Origin: Tubiluchus corallicola
Lineage: Eukaryota; Priapulida; Priapulimorpha; Priapulimorphida; Tubiluchidae
Reading direction: 5' to 3'
Length of the DNA: 48,435 nucleotides
Assembly (NCBI GenBank): GCA_030141605.1
Contig: JAQGDQ010000824.1
Coordinates: 42,818 to 91,252 of the forward strand
Shown: positions 11,434 through 23,600 of the stretch, piece by piece
How positions within the stretch are numbered: the stretch's first letter is position 1
Layout of the letters: each line of letters starts with the position of its first letter
Notes under the pieces: model-generated
Database searches by the model: none
Told to the model about the DNA's origin: nothing
Seen by the model: the letters and a program-made list of their open reading frames with translations, nothing else
Made by a program: the position numbers and the translations under genes

Positions 11434-12150
11434 ATGAATGAACCGTCTACATCAGGCACGGCTAATATTTACCAGGAATTGCCATTGCAGATCAGCAAAG
11501 ATGCCGCAAAACTTGGTTTAGTTCCCAAACGTAATTACGGCAACGCAAACGACTTCTATTTGGCTTTCCTCAAACGCCATGTGTCAAAAGGAAACTTGGA
11601 CAAAACTGGCGGTGATGAGCCTCAGCACCAGACCATGCTACTCGATAAAAAACTGCCTAAGCAGAAACCTAAAGTGACATTGAGCAGGAATCGACGCGGT
11701 TTGACGGCAAGAGAAACACGCGAACTGAAATGTTTTGAAATTCTTCGCGAACATCAGTCGTACGAACTCCACGTTCCGTTACATGAACTCTGGAAATCTT
11801 ATATCAGAAGTTTGCTTCATTTGGACGACAAGAATCGGCCTCCCGGCCCACTTACGAAAGCAGAACAGGAATCGCTTTTAAAAGCGGATTATCACGGTTG
11901 CTTGATAACTGTTGCAAAATCGAAGTGCGCATCACTAGTTGGCATCAAGGGAATTGTGTTACGCGAGACGAGGAATACTTTAGTAATAATTAGCGAAAGT
12001 AATGAACTGAAGGTTCTTCCAAAGGCGCATTCAGTTTTTACATTTGAGATTGAAGACAATATTGTCACTCTGTATGGAAACAATTTCCGATTAAGGCCCG
12101 GGGACAGATCGAAACACAAGTTTAAACACCAAGGAACATTGGAAATCTAG
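11434..12150 (+). CDS. POP4: Ribonuclease P/MRP protein subunit p29 (Rpp29/Pop4)
   Basis: Encodes a 238-residue subunit of nuclear RNase P and RNase MRP, which cleave the 5' leader of pre-tRNA and process pre-rRNA; it binds the catalytic RNA. Recognition rests on the C-terminal Pop4/UPF0086 barrel from about residue 110: PLHELWKSYIRSLL, then LLKADYHGCLITVAKSKC, VGIKGIVLRET, and the end GNNFRLRPGDRS...KFKHQGTLEI. The basic segment RRGLTARETRELKCF before the barrel also matches the family. Human p29 is about 220 residues, so this is full length. The N-terminal 80 residues are less conserved, as is usual. The coding sequence is uninterrupted. It sits between two zinc-finger paralogues, and only 276 bp separate its stop from the next ATG. 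Confidence 0.95.
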   Translation: MNEPSTSGTANIYQELPLQISKDAAKLGLVPKRNYGNANDFYLAFLKRHVSKGNLDKTGGDEPQHQTMLLDKKLPKQKPKVTLSRNRRGLTARETRELKCFEILREHQSYELHVPLHELWKSYIRSLLHLDDKNRPPGPLTKAEQESLLKADYHGCLITVAKSKCASLVGIKGIVLRETRNTLVIISESNELKVLPKAHSVFTFEIEDNIVTLYGNNFRLRPGDRSKHKFKHQGTLEI

Positions 12151-12426
12151 GGCACAATACTTACAATTCCACAGTTGCTTATTCAAACAAACCGTTATTA
12201 GTGCTCCTACGTTACGTTTTTATTGCGAAGTGGATCATTTTTACTTTTTGCCATTAGGTGAGTAAGATAATTCAAACAAGTGATCGTTTCAGCTCAAAAG
12301 TCAAAGTTTTTCATTGTATCGCAAAACCGGTGGCACAGCAATTTGTTGTTGTTTATCTGAACGGAGTGAATGTTATGCTCAAGTTGGAAAAGACTGAAAA
12401 ACAAGTTGTAAAACAAGCTGCACACG
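12151..12426 (+). other. Short POP4/zinc-finger intergenic spacer
   Basis: No AATAAA is visible in this 276-bp spacer. It holds a donor-like AG|GTGAGT at about 12258 and an acceptor-like TTTCAG ending at 12292, which is 134 nt before the zinc-finger ATG. The spacing and signals would suit either a shared transcript resolved by trans-splicing or ordinary closely packed genes. Confidence 0.4.
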
Positions 12427-13215
12427 ATGGATGACCTCACAAAACAGATTAAAACGGAACCCGAAATAGAGTCGTTTACTGTGCGTGATAAAATGTGCGT
12501 TGAGCGCAATGCAGCGCTAAATGTCTTGAGTCCAGAATTGCTACCAAGTTTGCCAAGTGGACGGGGTTTCAGTCTAGAGACTCATTCCGATGTATCTGCC
12601 ATTCCCGAGCCATCTGTCTTGCGTATAAATGACTCGCAAGGACTCTGGAGGCAAACAGACTCGACGCTCAGATACAAACGGAAACGGCGTGTGTTTATAT
12701 GCAAGATTTGTTCGTCCACTTTTTCTACCATTGGTCGGTTGACCACTCATCACAAGAAAATACACATGAAACTTTTCCTGTGCCATCATTGCGGAGTAAA
12801 AGTTGGTTCATCCAGCGCTCTAGCTACTCACATTCGGACTCACTCAGGTGAGAAACCTTATGATTGTGCTTTCTGTGAGAAGGCATTTGTTTCAAATCAT
12901 CGGCTACGTATTCACGAAAGAATTCACACGGGCATTAAGCCTTACATTTGCGGCAACTGTGGTGCAAGATTTTCTACGAATCACGCTCTAAAACGTCACT
13001 ATATGACTCATACTGGAGAAAAACCTTACGAGTGTACCCAGTGTGGTGCGAGATTTAACCAGGCAGGGAACTTGAGGGCACATATGAAACTTCACACTGG
13101 TGAAAAACCTTATGAATGTGATTTGTGCGGGGCATGCTTTGCGTGGAACGTTTGTTTGAAAACTCATAGGAAAAATTGCGGAAAAAACAGGAAACGATCA
13201 CAGAAGAACAGTTAG
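12427..13215 (+). CDS. C2H2 zinc-finger protein, six fingers (paralogue 2)
   Basis: A single-exon gene for 262 residues, paralogous to the gene at 6780-7664. The leader (residues 20-75) shares [17 protein letters not shown] and GLW. Finger ligands are at about 92/95/108/113, 120/122 (an irregular HHC start), 147/150/163/167, 175/178/191/195, 203/206/219/223 and 231/234/247/251, the last being C2HC. TGEKPY linkers are well kept in the C-terminal half, so DNA binding is likely. IKTE at residues 8-11 fits the SUMO-acceptor consensus. A basic tail follows the last finger. The final two fingers are the most similar between paralogues, suggesting a shared core recognition site. Biological role unknown. 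Confidence 0.9.
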   Translation: MDDLTKQIKTEPEIESFTVRDKMCVERNAALNVLSPELLPSLPSGRGFSLETHSDVSAIPEPSVLRINDSQGLWRQTDSTLRYKRKRRVFICKICSSTFSTIGRLTTHHKKIHMKLFLCHHCGVKVGSSSALATHIRTHSGEKPYDCAFCEKAFVSNHRLRIHERIHTGIKPYICGNCGARFSTNHALKRHYMTHTGEKPYECTQCGARFNQAGNLRAHMKLHTGEKPYECDLCGACFAWNVCLKTHRKNCGKNRKRSQKNS

Positions 13216-14927
13216 GCCTTATAAGTGCAAGAACAATGTAAAATGTTTACAACAACACCAGAGCTTGCAAGTTTCTATTGGATTGCGCATCTTCCAAAGT
13301 ATATTAAAGACATTAACATAATGTTGTGATTTTAATGATGACTGATTTGTGTTTTTAAACACGGGTCTTTTTTATTAGTAACAGTTAACACTTCATTGTT
13401 ACAAGATGCACAAATAACAGACCAACACTAGTACCTAATGAATTCTGTGAAAACGGGACCACTAGGTCATTATAATTATTTGCAAAATAGTAGTAATATA
13501 TACCAAAGGTGTCTTGCATAAATCTAAATGCATCTTGCTTAAAACTCTTAGAGCCAAAATGCACAGAGATTTGCTAGTATTAATTGTGTGATGGTTGCAA
13601 TGTTGTATCACTTAACTATCACACATTTGAATTATCGTATTTATTCATTTATAGTCATAATTTTGTCTATTAGTTTCCATACTTATTCCTGAATATTTTT
13701 GCATTTGGTTTCAGAAAACTGGACAGAAACCAGTTATCTTTTTACTTACTTAGTAAATGTGTAATCTTATGGTTATATGACTAGTATGTTTACAGGCTTG
13801 TATCAGGTTTTTCTGTCTAGTAAATTTACATAACACCAGCTCTGTTGAAAGCCTTTAAAAGTTTAAATTCTAATTCATATGGTCTGATGCTCTCATTATT
13901 TCGTTGTTACAACTGCATTGAATTCATTTCAACTTTAATTTTTAGTGATTTTTTTAGAATTTCTTTTAATATATTCTGTGTTATAGTGCTTTAAATTATC
14001 TGGCGCAGCAGAGAATAAAGTGCAAATGAGAGTTTACTGTGTAATGTTTATGACTGCTACTAAAAACAGTGTTTATAACCTCTGATAACCGTGAGTTGTT
14101 GTATACAATAATTTTTGTTTATGAGAATTCAGTTTACAGATGTCTTAACTCAATCGTAATAAACCTTTTGCACGTGCAGTTTTGCGTAATGATTGTTTAC
14201 CATTAATTAAATGAGCAGCTGCTCAGAATGTTAATTCATTTTCGCCTTGTTTTGAGTTGAACCGCAATTAATTTTCATTACGTAATATGAGAAAGAATCG
14301 ATTACATGTTGCTTTCTTGTCGGTTCGTTGGATTTTTTTAAACTGTTTATAAATTACAAATAATAAAATCATTTCTTGGACTAGTTTGTAGAAGTGGGCA
14401 CAACGGCTGCCTTGTCGTTCTAAATTCACTATAATTTAGGGAATCTGTTTAGTTGTCACGAGCAGTATTGTTAATTATTGTTTGATTGCCAAAATAACAT
14501 TAATTATCTGTGCATGAATGCTTTTTGTTTCATTTCTTTTAATTTTGACATAGTATTGTATTCTAATAGACTCCTCTTACTTTGATATTTTAACTTTGCC
14601 TGTTGTTACTTGTAGTTACTCCTTTATGAAGATATCCAACAAAAGTCTCATCCTTATAAAACCTAACAGACCTGTAGCAAATTAGAAAAAGAAAATTAGG
14701 GATACAGTAGGGCTGCAGGTTACTTTTGCTTTGATGCAAAGCTGCTACATTTGTGCATAAAAGTCCTTTGGCATTTGTTTACCTTGCGACCTTGATTTTT
14801 AACTTTTTAAACCCAGAAGCAATTTCTCACTCTTGCCGAGATCTGTCACTTGTTGATTCCCTCTTCATTCATTTTGATCTTACACACATTTTTGTCTTGT
14901 GATCTTCACCATGACTGACCTAGCCCT
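13216..14927. other. Intergenic stretch, nothing recognised
   Basis: Long AT-rich DNA with no coding frame above background and no obvious repeat pairs. It should include the 3' UTR of the zinc-finger gene. Confidence 0.45.
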
Positions 14928-15287
14928 ATGGTTAGTAGGGGTGAGCATCGAACGTTCGAATCGAATTCGAATCCAAAACTGTAGATTCGTATAATTCAGC
15001 ACTTCGATAAGACGTTCAACATCATGCAATTAGAATAATTTAGCTGTGATTTCTGCACACAATTTTTAAGAAATTACTAGTCCTTTTATTGCAGAACAAA
15101 ATCTAGTGATATGCATGATCTTTGTAAGAATAATTTTTACTGGTGGTTCGAAAACTTGTTCGAACATCTTGCAATCTCAATTCGAATTTGAAACACTGAA
15201 GTTCCATTCGATTCGAATTCGAAAGTCACAAATTCGGTTCGATTCGAGTTCGCTTTCTGGTAAAGAATGCTCAACCCTAATGGCTAG
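14928..15287. mobile_element. hAT-like MITE, copy A, with 8-bp TSD
   Basis: The element spans 14936-15279. Ends read TAGGGGTGAGCAT and, reverse complemented, TAGGGTTGAGCAT. Flanks are ATGGTTAG and ATGGCTAG, an 8-bp target duplication with one mutation. Subterminal regions are packed with TTCGAATTCGAA-type words forming imperfect palindromes. TAGGG tips plus an 8-bp duplication point to hAT. Two relatives lie at about 32625-33018 and 36579-36954. Confidence 0.9.
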
Positions 15288-16630
15288 TTTGGTAGCCTCA
15301 ACAGTTTTGACTGTGTTGTACAGATAAGCAGACAAACAGGAAGACCAATAAACTCCATACCTACCCTCTGCCTACTATCTGGTGTAGTCATTGGTAATAA
15401 ATAAAAAGTAGGCAAATAATTGAAGCTACTTAGCTTAGCTAGCTTACAAAAAGAACAACCACAATTATTCAGACTATTCCTACCATATTCTATATTGTGG
15501 TGACAACGTAAAAAAGTATTTGTGTTGCAGTCATAGAGGTAGCAGAGTATTTCTGCTTGAGTCATAGAGCGATAGAAAGAGTGACTTTTAGACTGGTGCT
15601 CTGCCTTTTATTTCTAACACGTGACCAGTTGTTTGCCCAGCCTAATCCAATCACAATCGAAGACGTTCCGACAAATTGAAGTGTTAAACATCTGTGTTTA
15701 TCGAAGGTGTGGAGTCGTGTGCTGAGTGTGCTCAACTTCAGTGTCCACTGACTTCATTTGTCTACGTAAACTAAGTTAACAGGTAACTGTAAACGAGTTA
15801 TTAAAATTTTTAATGTTGAATGGTAGTAAATAGTACCAAGTCGTAGCTAGTTGTCTCTCATAGAAAGCAGCGAAAAGGTAATGTGTATGTGCATTCACAT
15901 CAGCACTGTTTGGGTGCTCTTGCACCCTTAGGTTGTGCTCATCTTGGTACAGTCTTAAAGCAAAAATAAAGTCTCTCGGGAAGTTGAGCTTATTATAATA
16001 TTTGAGCAAAATGTTAAAAAGTTTCAGCAGTGAAATTGTGATAAGCACCTCGTGTAAATAGTAAAACCAATTTAAAGTCGTGATTACTTTACGCTTGTGC
16101 GCGTTTATAAAATGACGTCATCCGATTTCCATGCAATGTAAGAAGTTATCCCGCCAGGTGCTTCAGAGTTTTAACTTACAGTTAAGTTTTTTATTAACTT
16201 ATCCTGCGAACTCTATTGACTAAGTAACCGGCCCGGCACCTTCTATGTGTCACGTGTCAAAGAGTTTTAGTCCGCCCGTTTGCAACACTGTGGTGTCCGC
16301 GCGTTGTGTAAGGTGAGAAGGAAAAGTGCAAATTTGTCAGTGTGTCATGCCTATATTTGCTCGTAATTAGCTGAACTGCTGTTCAGTTGCCGATTATATC
16401 GTTCTAAACATGTTTGTAATCGGTATTAATTCGATTAACCTGTTAATCGCCATCACTAAACCGAAGAATTACGTATCTAGGACAAGGCGTAAATAGCATC
16501 ACACTTTCAAGTTCTTGAGGCCTATCATTTAGAACTCGAACCCTTTCTCTTGCACTCTTTTAATTCCGATTGTGCCAATAAAAGTCAAACAGCAGAATAA
16601 AACTGACACTTTTCGAAGACGTCTCTACAG
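15288..16630. other. Intergenic stretch with a possible distal promoter
   Basis: No gene was recognised. Around 16100-16320 the sequence is locally richer in GC and CpG, with a perfect TGACGTCA at 16113-16120, CACGTG at about 16250 and a strong donor-like AAG|GTGAGA at 16313. This could be a promoter with a non-coding first exon for BCAP31, 2.4 kb downstream, but that is inference only. Confidence 0.35.
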
Positions 16631-16795
16631 AAAATTATTAAATGGCCTGACAGAATATCCAGTGATGATCTGTATGGCGGGTGAAGAAGAATCCTCGGAG
16701 TTAATCAATACTTACGTATAAGAAGGTTGCATTGGATTGGGCATGGACTAAGATTACCTCTGGAACCTCATCTTCCTATAATTCAATTTTAATTT
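16631..16795 (+). mobile_element. LINE 3' relic
   Basis: Plus-strand translation gives fragments typical of a LINE ORF2 C-terminus: WPDRISSDDLYGG, a stop, then IRRLHWIGHGLRLP followed by EPHLP. The RR-x-x-W-x-GH-x-LR-P motif is the diagnostic part. In-frame stops and the short length show a decayed fragment, different from the copy at 5925-6360. Confidence 0.7.
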
Positions 16796-18300
16796 ATTTA
16801 TCTCTTTATAATGCTACAATAAAACATGATTAATAAAAGAATCTCTAATAAGTTTTGAAAAATGGTTAAAATGTATAGATAGATCTAGAACTAGAGAAAG
16901 GATAGCGAAAAGACTATAAAGTCACCTAGTCTGCTATCCTTTACCGAATATAGATAAAAAGATTTTTTAGACACTGGTGGGCATTAATGTTATCAGTTTA
17001 ATTTAGGAAACATTAGTAGTTTTTAAAATTATGACATTTACTATATAATCCAGAGAAAAAAATTTACACGTAGTTTAATTAGCGGGCAACAAAATAAGGT
17101 CAATCTTGATTAAACTAAAAATTGCATTTAGAGTTTATGTGAAATACACGTCAAAATTGTTATGAAATGATAATCAACAACAGGAGTTAAATACATTTTG
17201 ATTTGAGTTCAACTTCATTATTTCTAGGCTCATTGATAAAGAACAAATCTACTGACTATAGCATTACGTAAAACTGTTGAAACGACAAAAAAGCCAAGAG
17301 GTTGTCAGCTACTGATGTATGTAGCTATATTGCAAAAAGATTTAGCAAACGCAACTCTAGATTGAGTGATAATGCAGTAGGTGGGTGGGCAGTAGTGGCA
17401 GACAGGAGTGGTTGGCATGAATAGGTGGGACGTGTTAGTTTTAGTAAACTGAATCAGTTTGTTGGCAATTTCAAAAAAGCATAATTTTTTAGACCTAAGA
17501 CAATAAAGACTTTCTCATATATGAGCTTCATTCATTACACCATTCGATTCTGTAGCAATAATATTTTCTTTATCATACGATTCGCTTCAAATTTCCAGAT
17601 TATTTTCATTAATTTTTTTCTTTCACAGTGTGGGACAATCTACCAAACCCTGCTTTTTGATTGCCTGCAACACATTTACATTTATATATATAGCAAACCT
17701 AAACTATGGTATATCTAAACTAGTTCTGTGCTCAAAGTAAACTGTATATGAATTTACTAAGCAACATACAACAGCGATAATTCTCTTGTTTATCTTTCAA
17801 CCCCACCGTGTTTTGAGAGTCAAGTTAGTATATTTGTAATGATGCTGTACAGGTCGTTGTTTAGACACCAGTATTGAAGGAAGTAGCGATATCACTATCT
17901 TTGTTTACCATAGATTGACCTACATCTAAAGACAGTTTAAATCATTTTATCCAAAATTTGCTTCCTATTATGTATCTTACTGTTTCTTATTCATTGAATT
18001 ACTGATAACTTTTTGCTTCTTTTAATGTATTAATTGTGTATTTTTCTTGATGGTAAATAAATAAACGCTAAACGCTAAACCTAACAGACAAGGTAGTTAA
18101 AAAGGAAAAACGGACAATTGATTAGATTCAATGTCATTTTAATTTACCGTCCAAAATATACATTTACTTGCTAATAGAAATTGGCAATTGTTTGTGATAT
18201 TTAAATAATTGCTTTAGAAAGTTATCAATGGCCATGGAACTCAGCTATTGCTTATGTCACAAACTGCCTACAGTTTGTGCAATGGTAGACATCTTCGTTG
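16796..18300. other. Intergenic stretch, probable decayed LINE tail
   Basis: AT-rich. Near 17625-17660 one frame reads VWDNLPNPA, resembling the W-N-x-LP motif late in CR1/jockey-type ORF2. At about 18050-18085 the sequence ends in AAATAAATAAACGCTAAACGCTAAAC, a short-repeat tail such as LINEs carry. The two together hint at an old LINE 3' end. A hairpin lies near 16898-16943 (AAAGGATAGC...GCTATCCTTT). Confidence 0.35.
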
Positions 18301-18333
18301 CTCGTCAAGCATGTTTGCATAAGCGAAGATTGC

Positions 18334-18389
18334 TATATAAGACCCTGACGTGATGTCACGAAAATGTGATCTGCGTCACACTGACGTCA
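18334..18389 (+). promoter_or_regulatory. Candidate BCAP31 promoter: TATA box and CRE cluster
   Basis: TATATAA at 18334-18340 is followed by GACGTGATGTCACG near 18348 and a perfect TGACGTCA at 18382-18389. In the surrounding 100 bp CpG is commoner than in the rest of the window. It lies about 370 bp before the BCAP31 start codon and its preceding splice acceptor. CREB/ATF-type binding is inferred from the motif only. Confidence 0.35.
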
Positions 18390-18713
18390 CAGACAAACGC
18401 CCGCAGTTCACGATCATGCTGATCACAGTATCGTGCCTGTTTATCGGTCACAACAAACACAAACGTGACAAAAAGACACAATTGCCAGTCTTAGTGAATT
18501 TGTTGAATCACGCGTAGCTTATAAAGTTTAACAAAATTTAACTACCTGTGGTAATTATTATTTAATCTAAGCTTTGATTTAAGAAAGCTATTGTAGTTTT
18601 CAATATATTAGAGCATACTTTATTTTGAACTGATGTCTGCACAATCGTCTGCCTTTCCTTTAACGTACATGTAATTATATATAAAATCAGGAACTCATTC
18701 ATGCACATTTTTT

Positions 18714-18719
18714 TTGCAG
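18714..18719 (+). promoter_or_regulatory. Splice acceptor 39 nt before the BCAP31 start
   Basis: TTGCAG preceded by an eight-T tract, then GTAACGTG and the ATG at 18759. It defines a short 5' UTR segment on the first coding exon. Confidence 0.6.
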
Positions 18720-18758
18720 GTAACGTGCCCCGTTTCATTAGCATTTCCCGATTCAACC

Positions 18759-20607
18759 ATGAGCTTGCAGTGGACAATCGTTGCAACGTTTCTTTACTCG
18801 GAGATCGTTCTTGTCATACTTTTGCTTTTACCATTTATTTCCGCCCAAAGGTGAGACTGTAGTCCATTCTTAGCTGATGGTAACTTTGAACTCTTGTAAA
18901 ATGTGTTCTGTCATGCATGATTTTTCAATTTTTTAAACCATTGTGCCTGTGAAATGGTGTTTAAAACCTACAGTAATTCGTCTTGTGCACTAAAGAGTTT
19001 TAAAGGAAAGGCCAAGCCTTCGGGGAAGTCGGGCTTATGTCACTGTAACTTGTGAAAAAAGGTTAGAAGGATTTAGTAATAAAAGTGTGAAAATTTTGCC
19101 AGTTGTTTTTTGAACAAGAAACACCGCTGGAATTGAAGCTTCCTTATCATAGTGGCACAGTATTTCCGATGATAATTGGTAGTTTTCCTGTACGTCTATC
19201 CAAGCAAGAAGAATCTCTGGAAACTGTTAATAATTAATAATTTTAGTAAAATCACTTTAAAGTCACGATCATTTCACACTTGGGTGCTTTGATTAGGAAC
19301 GCTCGTTCTTCCCTCAAAAACGCACGCTGTCATTTTCCGTTAAAAGTATAATAAATGTTTACAAAAAGTTAGTTAGCCAATTTTGTGATATTTTTGCATG
19401 AGCATTAGGTATGCTGCAGAAATTTGAATTAGTTTAAACAGAGGGCTCTTAAGGAAACCCACAGAAGTTTGAATTAGTTTAAACAGCGGGCTCTTAAGGA
19501 AACCCATAATGCACTTACGAAAAGTCGCGAAGTCCACCAGTTACATCACAGTTTCAAGTGAATGGCGGTAACCACGGCATCTGAAAATTTCTGTACGTCG
19601 GTAGTATAAATTAACTTTGTGCATTATAAACAGTTTTTGTGCAAAATTTCTTTGATGTGTTTTTAAGTTCAAGTGCTAAAAGCAAAGTAAACCGAACATG
19701 CTAAGCGACCTGTCCTTTCATTTAACCCTTTCACTACGTAGCTGCTTTTTAACAGAGACGCAGTGCTCTTTGCACATTTGACAATAACTTCTTGTGGTGT
19801 GTTACTAAAACAGAATCTTGTTAATAAACAAATAACCATTTGTTATTAAACACTAATATTGAATATTAGTTTTGTTTATTCACATGGACGCACATCTGCG
19901 TTTACATATATGCATTCATGCACGCACACGCGCATGCACGCACACACACACGCACGCACGCATGCAAAGACCCACTCAAATAAACACATACTTATATTTA
20001 AAAGCCAATTTTCACAAAAGTCCGCATTACTAATCCATAATATGCAATTATTTTATAAGAATGCAGAACATGTAACTAAACACATTTCACCAACTATCAA
20101 CAAGCAATTTTGCATGAGAACATACCATACAGTGCAGTATTGTCGAATGCACCTGGCTTCAGACGCTGTGATTGGTTGGTTAGCGTTACTTGTTGCGAAG
20201 CAACCCCAATCCCAAGGCTGTTAAACTTTTCTACAATCTTTTGCATGGCCATAGCAGTGAAATAAACAGACCTGAGTGACTGCGCTTAGTGCTGAGCTCT
20301 GGTGGCAGTGTGCCGTCTTCTGTAGCAGTGTGCTAAGGTTTAAGATCAAATTAATGTTGCCCTTATAATGTGTATATATATATTTAATCACTTGCCTAGC
20401 AGTTTCCTTTTGATGCTCTAGTTGCAAATCACGCTTTCAGGTTTAATGAGTTAATAGTCAAAGATGCAGGCACAGTAATCAGCCGGTATTCCTTGTGACT
20501 TACAAGACTAAACATCGTACAGCTAATAAGGGCAATGTAAGTCAACAGACAATTCAGAACTGTTTTAGTCACATACAACAGATTTTCAACAGATATTTTT
20601 ATAAGTC

Positions 20608-20678
<71 letters not shown>

Positions 20679-23600
20679 TGAGTGAGAGTACTAGGCATAA
20701 ATGATCTGTTGGAGTATGACTAATAACAGTGTATAATGAATTTTGTAACATGGTGCAGAAGTGCATTTTATCCATTTTGCTATCGGTTTCAGATGGCACA
20801 AGATTTTCAAGTCGCGCCTACTTCGGAGCATGGAGGCGTACTCGAATATTTACTTCAACGTTTTCCTAGGAATACTTGTGCTGCTGTTTTTAGGTAAATT
20901 TCTGTTTTAAGCGATTTAAAATAAAGTAAAGCACTGTTACAAATTGCGAATTTTGTGTTTGTACAGTGAAGTTATCAGGAGGTTATAGATCAGTGTTAGC
21001 ATGCTCACTTTCCACCCAGGAGGTTGTGTGTTCAATTCCCAACTGAATCATACCAAGTAGCATGGGTAATAATAATCAGCATAACTTTGGAAATAAGTAT
21101 CGAGCTACTTAAGGTGTTGTATGTGAACTATGTCATAAATGAAATTGTTATTATTATTATTATTATTATTGTTGTTATTGTTGCAGAAGTTGGGTTAATT
21201 GCCCATATGTATCAGTGCATCTGATTCTTGGAAATCTAATGATGGAATTTAATTTAAACCAGTCCTGCTCTAATGTTTGCAATAAAAATTTTACAAGCAA
21301 GCTGTACATGAGCAAACTGCATAGCAATATAAGGATATTCGGGATAGGTATTCCAGGAAATTTGTCGACATCGAAATTTTAATCTTTCCACATATGCGTT
21401 TTTCGTATAGGCGTTAATTATCTCTTAGCCTATAGAATGAGTAGATATGTCTGCTTGAAATTTTTCTTATTTCAGATGCAATACGGGAGATGCGGAAATA
21501 TAGCGGACATTTTGACGAGCTTACCGACAGTCCTCTTGCGCAGACGAGTATGCACATGAAACTATTCAGGGCTCAAAGAAACTTTTATATTGCCGGCTTT
21601 GCACTGTTCTTGTGCCTGTAAGTTTGAGTTCAACTTTGATATCATTCACGTCGATATTCAGCATTGTTGCATTCATTAAAAGCTTTTTGAATTTATTCAT
21701 CAAAAATCGATTTTTAATTTGGCTAACGTAAGCAAATGCATTTCATATATAATTTTGCATGAAAATCTGCTGTATGAGGAGTAGAAACCTACAAAAATGA
21801 TCAAAAATAATGTACAGTCGACCCTCGTTAAACCGGACCCCGTTAGCCCGGATAGTGGATAAGACGGACGTCATCCGTGGTAAAGGAAACTGACCGATTT
21901 CCGTCCAAGCCGGAGCGCTAAACACAACACGGCCTACCAACTGTACAATAATTTCTTTATCCTCACAGGTTAACTATTTTAAAGTAATAGACAGTATAGT
22001 ATATAGTGCAATGTATATAGGCCTTATTAAAGTGATTATTCGTGTGTAATATAGACCATATATAGGCATATCGGATAAACCGGACCCCCCCCCCCCAATT
22101 AGTCCGGCTTAACGAGGGTTGACTGTAATCTCTGTTTGGTGAGAGCAGTTTTTCATGAACCCGTGCAAATTGCAGGAAACTCTTATATTCCTGAAGGAGT
22201 TAAGCAGATTAAGTCATTGAGTTCTGAATGCTGTCTTTTAGATTATCAAGCTGTGAAGAAAATTGTTTGACTTTTCCTTTATTTTACTGTTGCTTTGTTT
22301 TCAGAGTTTTGAAAAGAATGATAATGTTACTGTCAACGCAGGCAACACTGAACGCGTCGTACGAAGCCGCTATGAGACAAGCGAAGAGTGCTACGGAAGC
22401 TGCGGAAAAGATGATGAAGGAAAACAAAGTACGCATCCTCGATGTATACATTTTTAAAATGCAGAGCGAGAGTTACAATCCGTCTTTCTGTTTGCACGTC
22501 CTTCTGTATACGCCTGACTGTGCCAGTACTACTGTACTGAAATTTGGTTTGGTCTGACAGCAGCTGCTGCCCTCTGTGGGCAAATAGGTCAACCTGTACA
22601 TTGGAGATGTTCAGTCTGCACAGTTTCTGTGGTAAACAGTGGGGAAACTTGGCCATTGCGATTGCGATTGCGATACTCGACTCTCTCCACCTATCAGAGG
22701 CGGGGCACCTTTATAGGGTGCAAAGTCTATTCTTCTATAACGCTGATCTTTTATTTGTCTTTTCCAAGTTTAATGCCTTTATTTGTCTTTATCCTGTATT
22801 CCATACATTCGTTCACTAGATTTCTAATTTCTAGCAATCCTTCCTTTTCACTGTTTATTAATATATCTGAGTTCAAAATTTTTTTCGATTCTCCATATCG
22901 GTAACATTTAAGCATATGTTCAGTAGTATCATCATCTTTCCCACATACTGGGCATAATCACTGATCCTTAAATTCATTCTTGTAGTTCCCTTTAACTTTA
23001 ATCATATTCAGTCTTATTTTCAATTTATCTTTAACCTCTTCTGGCTTGCTTGTGTCTATGTAATTTTATCGTTTCCACTTGGTATGTTTTAAAAATCTTA
23101 ATTTAGTGCTGCTCCTGCATTTTTCTGCACATTCACTCTTTATACAACATTCAATCTTATTCTTTATTTCTTTCTTCCATTCAGACTTTTTCATGACCTT
23201 CACCATTTCTTTATTAGCATCTATTGTATATTTTTTGCAGCCTCAATTACTTCATTATACCTTTTGACCTTTTGTGTACACTGTTTATTTGCATTTCGAG
23301 TACCTCTGATGCTAATCTCTTTGGTTTACTAATCAGTAAATTCTGATAGGCCGTTGATCCTTTAGCAATACAAAAGCGCAATGCAGTAGTAGCCACTTAC
23401 TAAAACCATGGATAATAAAGCCAGCCGTGTTTTGACCCGTACGCACTATTGTTCATTTGGGCGCGGTTTGGAATTGTTCCCGTACGCACTATTGTTCATT
23501 TGGGCGCGGTTTGGAATTGTTCCCGTACGCACTATTGTTCATTTAGGCACGGTTTGGAATTGTTCCCGTACGCACTATTGTTCATTTGGGCGCGGTTTGG

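Noticed and set aside
20979-21045. A functional tRNA gene
   Set aside because: Box A and B-like motifs are present, but there is no acceptor-stem pairing and a SINE body and tail follow.
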